A DNA stretch of 34,834 bases from Cristatella mucedo (taxonomy: Eukaryota; Bryozoa; Phylactolaemata; Cristatellidae): assembly GCA_009760855.2 (NCBI GenBank), contig WPIO01000101.1, positions 1,477,501-1,512,334 on the forward strand, given 5' to 3'. This document shows, in pieces, positions 31,931 to 34,834 of this stretch (position 1 is the stretch's first letter; the number at the start of each line of letters is the position of its first letter). The notes beneath the pieces are model-generated. The model was given only the letters and a program-made list of their open reading frames with translations, was not told the DNA's origin and did not search any database. A program made the position numbers and the translations under genes.

Positions 31931-32635
31931 TTCCCTTTGCCCAAGTGAATTTGTGCATTGTGTTCCCCTGTACTTTGCGTGCATACCCGAGCATGATGCA
32001 GTGCATACTATCAGCCGGTGGTCCTACTAAGCGATGGTCCTGATAGTCTTCGTGTTTGCGTTTAAATACTTTTCCAAGCATGATACTTGTATATCTGTTT
32101 AATCCTTATATAATGCAAGTCACAAAACTTTGATTATCAACTACATTACAGCCAGTTGTAATGCACATTGGTAGAGAGTTAGTTTTCGTAGGGTGGTACA
32201 CAAACGACCAATCATTGTTATCATTAGTAATGACGTCTTGACGAATGGCAGCTTTAGCTCAGCTGCGCCGAAGTTATTACCTGTTCAGATTCAAAATAGA
32301 CGGTTTCTGAGATTGACGGTTGCTACGTGTCGCCATTGCGACCACTGAGTGAATAGCTTACTGTAGTTACTGATCGCTTGCTCATTGTAGGGCCCTACAC
32401 CATTTGCATTATAAGAGCAGTACCGCCTATAGAAAATGTGAAGGTGCTGGCTGATCGGTGCTGAAATAGACGTTCATGCAATGAGCTTAAAATTGAAAGT
32501 TCCGGCTCGGCTCACTTCATATTGCACGCCTTTGCACAAATTCGTCTCGGCGTTATCGGGAGATTCGACGCTCTGTCACATTGTTTGAGAGGCGAAATAT
32601 GGACTGCGCACACGATCCTTAGTACGGAATGCCCT
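31931..32635. other. Intergenic stretch, no gene recognised
   Basis: No open frame of note, no RNA gene, no transposon end. Ordinary, slightly AT-rich sequence. Confidence 0.45.
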
Positions 32636-32636
32636 T

Positions 32637-32722
32637 CGCAGTGGCTTAGTGGCTAGCGTTGCCGGCTCTAGGTAATAATAATATAATAATAATGCACTTG
32701 ATAAGCGCCCTCAGAGAACTAG
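32637..32722 (+). mobile_element. Composite SINE: tRNA-like head, (TAA)n, truncated body (copy 3 of dispersed repeat)
   Basis: GTGGCTTAGTGGCTAGCGTT (32641 on) is an A-box-like head. It is followed by TAATAATAATATAATAATAA (32673 on), then TTGATAAGCGCCCTCAGAGA, after which similarity to the dispersed body stops (CTAGTAACCC). Head, triplet tract and body come in the same order as in the minus-strand copy at 33536-33720. Confidence 0.62.
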
Positions 32723-33535
32723 TAACCCAGGTCTTTTATTTTGGTCAATTCGTCAACCGCTGACGTTGACCAAGGCCGCTGCGGACGGAACCAGCCGACG
32801 TAGAGGCAGAGGCCGCGGCGGTTATAGCAAAGGCGTGGGCGTCCGCGTCTTGCCTGCGTACTATCAATGGTGGCGCGCGATGGGCGATCTCCCATCACGT
32901 GCTCCTTTATAGCTTATCGCGACGCAGCGTTGCGTCAATTTCGCACTGGGCTCCCGAATAGCGCACCGACTTTGATCGGTGAATGCAGAGTGAATGACTT
33001 CAGACGGTTTCGGACTCGGTATGTTACGGTACGAGCGCTCTTTGTCGTCAGCCGTGCTACAGGATCCAGACGTCACAAACGATCGTCGCACGTCGGCTGA
33101 GACTAGCACCGATACGAGTGCTGCGTTTGCGGCCGTGTTCTGATCGGCTGTGGAAGCCACACAGCGAGCGTTTGTAACTAGGCTACCGGCGTCGGTCGCT
33201 ATCGGCGGCCGGAACCTCTGACGGTGGCCGCTATTTCAGGCGGCTCCCGCCGCTCAGCTTTCCTTGACGTGCCGCGGTGGTATCGCCGTGCTTATGTTAT
33301 TGGTGTGCCGATATTATACCTATATGCATGCCTACGGAGGCTTTCGGGCTAACTCAATGTCGGCGCTATAGCGTCCGTACTGCGTCTTGGCAACGACGGG
33401 TTCTGTCATACGTACGCTTTCCGGCAGCCCTTCTCCTCGCTCGCCAGCGCTGCCGGCGCCCGCGCCCGCGCCACCGCCGCCGACTACCCGCGGTGCTCGC
33501 TCGGGAGTTTAGCTTTCGCCGCGAAACCGCAAATG
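32723..33535. other. GC-rich stretch with overlapping open frames, no gene recognised
   Basis: CpG-rich from about 32760 on. Open frames at 32867-33100 (plus), 33160-32864 (minus) and 33277-33558 (plus) overlap or run into repeats and show no domain. It may be the upstream part of the CpG-rich region that contains the candidate exon at 33915. Confidence 0.4.
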
Positions 33536-33720
33536 TAAAGTGTCTACAAAGAGATTGAGTTCTCTGAGGGCGCTATATCAACTGTATTATTATTACTATT
33601 ATTTTTATTATTATGAAGCAGATGGCTGAACCGAGCGGTCCGCTGGATGCTTTAGCTGCAGGACGGCCTAGCTAGATTGCCGTAACCGGTCCAGCTCGCT
33701 GAGCTACCGCAGCTTAATGT
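33536..33720 (-). mobile_element. Composite SINE on the minus strand (copy 4 of dispersed repeat)
   Basis: Read on the minus strand: GCGGTAGCTCAGCGAGCTGG, a very tRNA-like A-box (plus 33715 down), a head ending near GGTTCAGCC (about 33630), then ATAATAATAAAAATAATAGT, then TTGATATAGCGCCCTCAGAG, ACTCAATCTCTTTGTAGACA and CTTTA. It is the fullest example of the head-(TAA)n-body arrangement here. The head is not a functional tRNA gene; no complete cloverleaf is evident. Confidence 0.68.
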
Positions 33721-33914
33721 GGTAGCAGAGCTAAAAGTAGCGAGCCACTTTTTTGTGTACCGACTGCGGTCGTTCGATGCAGCCTGCCGCAGACACCAAG
33801 ACAGGGCACAGCCTCGTGGACGACGACGGAGGGCCGCGGACGGGCCCTAATTAAATCGCGGCGGTCGGTGCGGCGGACGCGTCGACGTCACGCCAGCAAG
33901 CAGCTGCCCGTGCG

Positions 33915-34074
33915 ATGGCACTGCGTCCGCTACGAATGGCCGCCGCCCGCTTCGCGGCAGACGCATTCCAGGAGCGCCTCGCGAAATACCTCTTCAGCGG
34001 CGGATGGGACTTCCGCTCCGCTCAATTCCGACGCGGCGTCGAGGCGGCCTGTAGGGAGCCGCGAGGACCTTTCG
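33915..34074 (+). CDS. Candidate first coding exon (53 codons plus one base), unknown product
   Basis: ATG 33915 sits in a good initiation context (GTGCGATGG: G at -3 and G at +4) within a CpG-rich region. It opens MALRPLRMAAARFAADAFQE and continues RLAKYLFSGGWDFRSAQFRR to residue 40, then GVEAACREPRGPF. Immediately after comes CGGTGAGT, a near-consensus splice donor, leaving phase 1. Composition is protein-like (mixed helix-forming residues) rather than repetitive. The frame stays open without splicing to 34286, and a longer overlapping frame (33868-34365) also exists, so coding is unproven. No family is recognised and the second exon would lie outside or be undetected. It could be any small N-terminal exon, or chance. 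Confidence 0.3.
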
Positions 34075-34082
34075 GTGAGTTT
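34071..34082 (+). promoter_or_regulatory. Splice-donor-like site
   Basis: TTCGGTGAGTTT matches the metazoan donor consensus at GTGAGT, with the GT at 34075-34076. It is the best-placed donor-like sequence relative to a strong ATG that I noticed in the window. Confidence 0.35.
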
Positions 34083-34565
34083 CCAGAATCTTCGCCAAGG
34101 GCGACGAACGCCGACTTTCTCCTCCGCCAGCGCCCGTACCCCTGGCGGCGCGGAGAGCGCGAATTTCGCAGGCGCGAAGCGCGGCAAGCTAATCGACGGA
34201 CGAGAGCCTCGGAGAAGCCGAACGAGACCCGGGTCTGCAGTTTGCGCACAAGCAGACAGCTCGGATTTGTCGGCCGAGTTCGCTAGCTCGGCCGGCTGGC
34301 TGTGGGGTGGGCGTTCTCGCGCCCGGGTGTACTCTCAAGGTCGTTCGCGGTCACGCGAAGGATGACGGAGCTCAGCTCTGGAACTCGCGCGGTATACGAT
34401 CGCTAGTGGCGTTGCGGTCGGATTAGAGCAGGATATTCAGCCATTCGGGCCGCCCGACGGAAGTGGCAGCGCCGGATAGAGCGTACCTCGCCCCGCGCAA
34501 CGAAGGCGCCGGAAAGCTCGCCCGCCGCGACGGAAAACCATTAGCTCTGACGATGTGTTTTTACC
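34083..34565. other. GC-rich stretch, possible first intron, no gene recognised
   Basis: CpG-rich until about 34530, then abruptly AT-rich. Remaining open frames are continuations of those starting upstream. No acceptor-supported second exon could be identified. Confidence 0.35.
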
Positions 34566-34769
34566 CTATACGACATTTTTATTTTATCAACTCGCATCTT
34601 TTTCCCTTTTACAACATTTTTACTTTTTCAACTCGTTCTCGTTAACACTCGAACTCATTTCAAAACTAAAAACGTTGTAAATGAAAAAAGCGCTCATTTC
34701 AAAAATAAAAACATCGTATAGTGCAAAAACACAACATCACACTCGTTCTCGTTATCACTCGAACTCGTT
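34566..34769. repeat. AT-rich nested foldback with flanking direct repeats
   Basis: Outer arms 34566-34585 (CTATACGACATTTTTATTTT) and 34702-34721 are inverted with two mismatches. Inner arms 34608-34627 (TTTACAACATTTTTACTTTT) and 34662-34681 are inverted with two or three mismatches. A 29-bp direct repeat beginning ACTCGTTCTCGTTAACACTC occurs at 34631-34659 and, with two differences, at 34741-34769. The structure resembles a MITE or foldback element and may continue past the window edge. Confidence 0.7.
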
Positions 34770-34834
34770 AATGTCTTTTAAGACTAGGATATCTGTTTTA
34801 AAAATCATTATATATTATTGTGGTCAGTATATGC

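Overview
Eukaryotic, almost certainly animal (invertebrate metazoan) genomic DNA. The evidence is degenerate non-LTR retrotransposon reverse-transcriptase (RT) pieces of the CR1/L2/Rex1-like kind on both strands, tRNA-derived SINE-like copies with recognisable pol III A-box sequence, long (GA)n, (CA)n and (TAA)n microsatellites, and a strong splice-donor-like site. No prokaryotic gene organisation is present. The phylum cannot be fixed from the sequence alone. No complete protein-coding gene can be supported; one short candidate first coding exon lies at 33915-34074.

Layout. Positions 1-1505 hold three RT C-terminal remnants of one LINE family. Positions 1506-5400 are gene-poor, with two dinucleotide microsatellite blocks, an AGC-rich tract, and further decayed LINE sequence on the minus strand. 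Positions 5400-6900 are a GC- and CpG-rich block with a 35-bp duplication and a strong inverted repeat. Positions 6900-7480 are AT-richer and carry three CCAAT boxes and a 36-bp tandem duplication. Positions 7481-24767 are one huge GC-rich minisatellite: about 17.3 kb, roughly 1,900 copies of a 9-bp unit. Positions 24768-34834 are a graveyard of LINE fragments, two kinds of tRNA-headed SINE, a hAT-like terminus with a poly-G/poly-C palindrome, small tandem repeats, a second GC-rich block with the candidate exon, and an AT-rich foldback at the right edge.

The array is the outstanding object. Its unit can be written GACT + CGSCG (S = C or G). The two pentamers CGCCG and CGGCG are reverse complements of each other, so the only common dimorphism behaves like a pentamer in forward or reverse orientation. 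Neighbouring units of opposite type form a perfect 5-bp stem with a GACT loop. No frame of the unit contains a stop codon on either strand, which explains the many long open frames (up to about 766 codons). These frames encode low-complexity Ser-Ala/Pro-Asp, Arg-Thr-Arg, Gly-Leu-Ala/Gly, Glu-Ser-Ala/Gly, Ser-Pro-Pro/Ala or Val-Arg-Arg repeats and are most likely not genes. The array has higher-order structure: rare-variant cassettes recur with alternating long and short spacing (about 1.4 and 1.15 kb, a compound period near 2.55 kb) in the right half, and a different diverged module recurs in the left part and again at the extreme right edge.

Nothing here reads as a set of cooperating genes. 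The biology is repeat biology: satellite expansion and homogenisation, retrotransposon decay, and SINE assembly.
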